Origin: Coenobita brevimanus
Taxonomy: Eukaryota; Arthropoda; Malacostraca; Decapoda; Coenobitidae
Direction: 5' to 3'
Assembly (NCBI GenBank): GCA_032717465.1
Contig: CM064664.1
Coordinates: forward strand, 584,717 to 648,716
DNA length: 64,000 nt
The notes below the pieces were generated by a model. The model was not told the origin of the DNA, did no database searches, and worked only from the letters and a program-made list of their open reading frames with translations. The translations under genes and the position numbers were made by a program. This document shows positions 63,870-64,000 of the stretch, piece after piece (position 1 is the stretch's first letter; the number at the start of each line of letters is the position of its first letter).

Positions 63870-64000
63870 AAGAAGAATGACCTATGATATAGAAGTATGC
63901 TATACCGGTAGCATTATCTTTAAATGAAATATTAATAACTCTTACCATAATCTAAACTTTAAACTATTTTTCTTGCATGTATGCATTTTACTACAATAAC

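Overview
This window is a dense nest of eukaryotic transposable elements. I see no ordinary host gene with confidence. Arthropod-type TTAGG runs, several long decayed LINEs, piggyBac and Merlin DNA transposons, Ty3/Gypsy LTR elements and CA/TA microsatellites point to an arthropod genome. A decapod crustacean is my inference and is not proven by the sequence.

Layout, left half. Positions 1-604 hold a reverse-oriented LTR fragment with a GC-rich minisatellite. Positions 612-2015 are a foldback-like element that carries a 765-bp piggyBac deletion derivative (1151-1915). A structurally complete piggyBac (family 1, minus strand) occupies 2136-5880, with TTAA duplications and 14-bp inverted ends. 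A long-inverted-repeat element (6418-8128) was hit by a 5'-truncated RTE-like LINE with a 13-bp target duplication. Positions 8130-13318 are a two-ORF LINE broken by a Harbinger-like MITE with a TTA duplication. Then come the 5' half of an RTE LINE on the minus strand (13319-15535), a CR1-like LINE (15536-19378), a LINE 3' fragment (19379-20376), and a jockey/CR1-type LINE (21207-28198) split inside its reverse transcriptase by a second piggyBac family (23456-27404). Positions 28527-29587 hold an intact, spliceable Merlin/IS1595-type transposase-like gene that appears to lack its first catalytic Asp and sits behind CCAAT/CRE promoter motifs.

Layout, right half. From 31 kb the DNA is dominated by one superfamily of Ty3/Gypsy-like elements with unusually long LTRs (about 2.1-2.6 kb). 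Element A (38218-47930) and element B (52741-63281, TSD CCATC) each have LTR, PBS, gag, pol in the -1 frame, a Pro/Thr-rich pol tail and LTR. A nested solo LTR (32655-34713, TSD GCCCC) and several inverted LTR pieces belong to the same superfamily. An env-like fusion protein gene with signal peptide, furin-type site and C-terminal membrane anchor is cut into three pieces by a reverse LTR (50336-51638) and by element B.

The most interesting signal is a long ORF inside the LTR itself, starting at LTR nucleotides 5-7. In divergent LTR copies it encodes a Pro-rich N-terminus, a tandem-repeat middle whose unit lengths are almost always multiples of three, and a C-terminal block (EWW-GP ... LFGPSPEG ... 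GRGPQ) with silent-type codon differences. In element B its start overlaps the pol stop (ATGA); in element A it is fused to the pol tail. This resembles in layout, but not in sequence, the accessory genes that retroviruses place in the 3' LTR. Most elements are broken by stops and frameshifts, so the window records nested insertions more than a working gene set.
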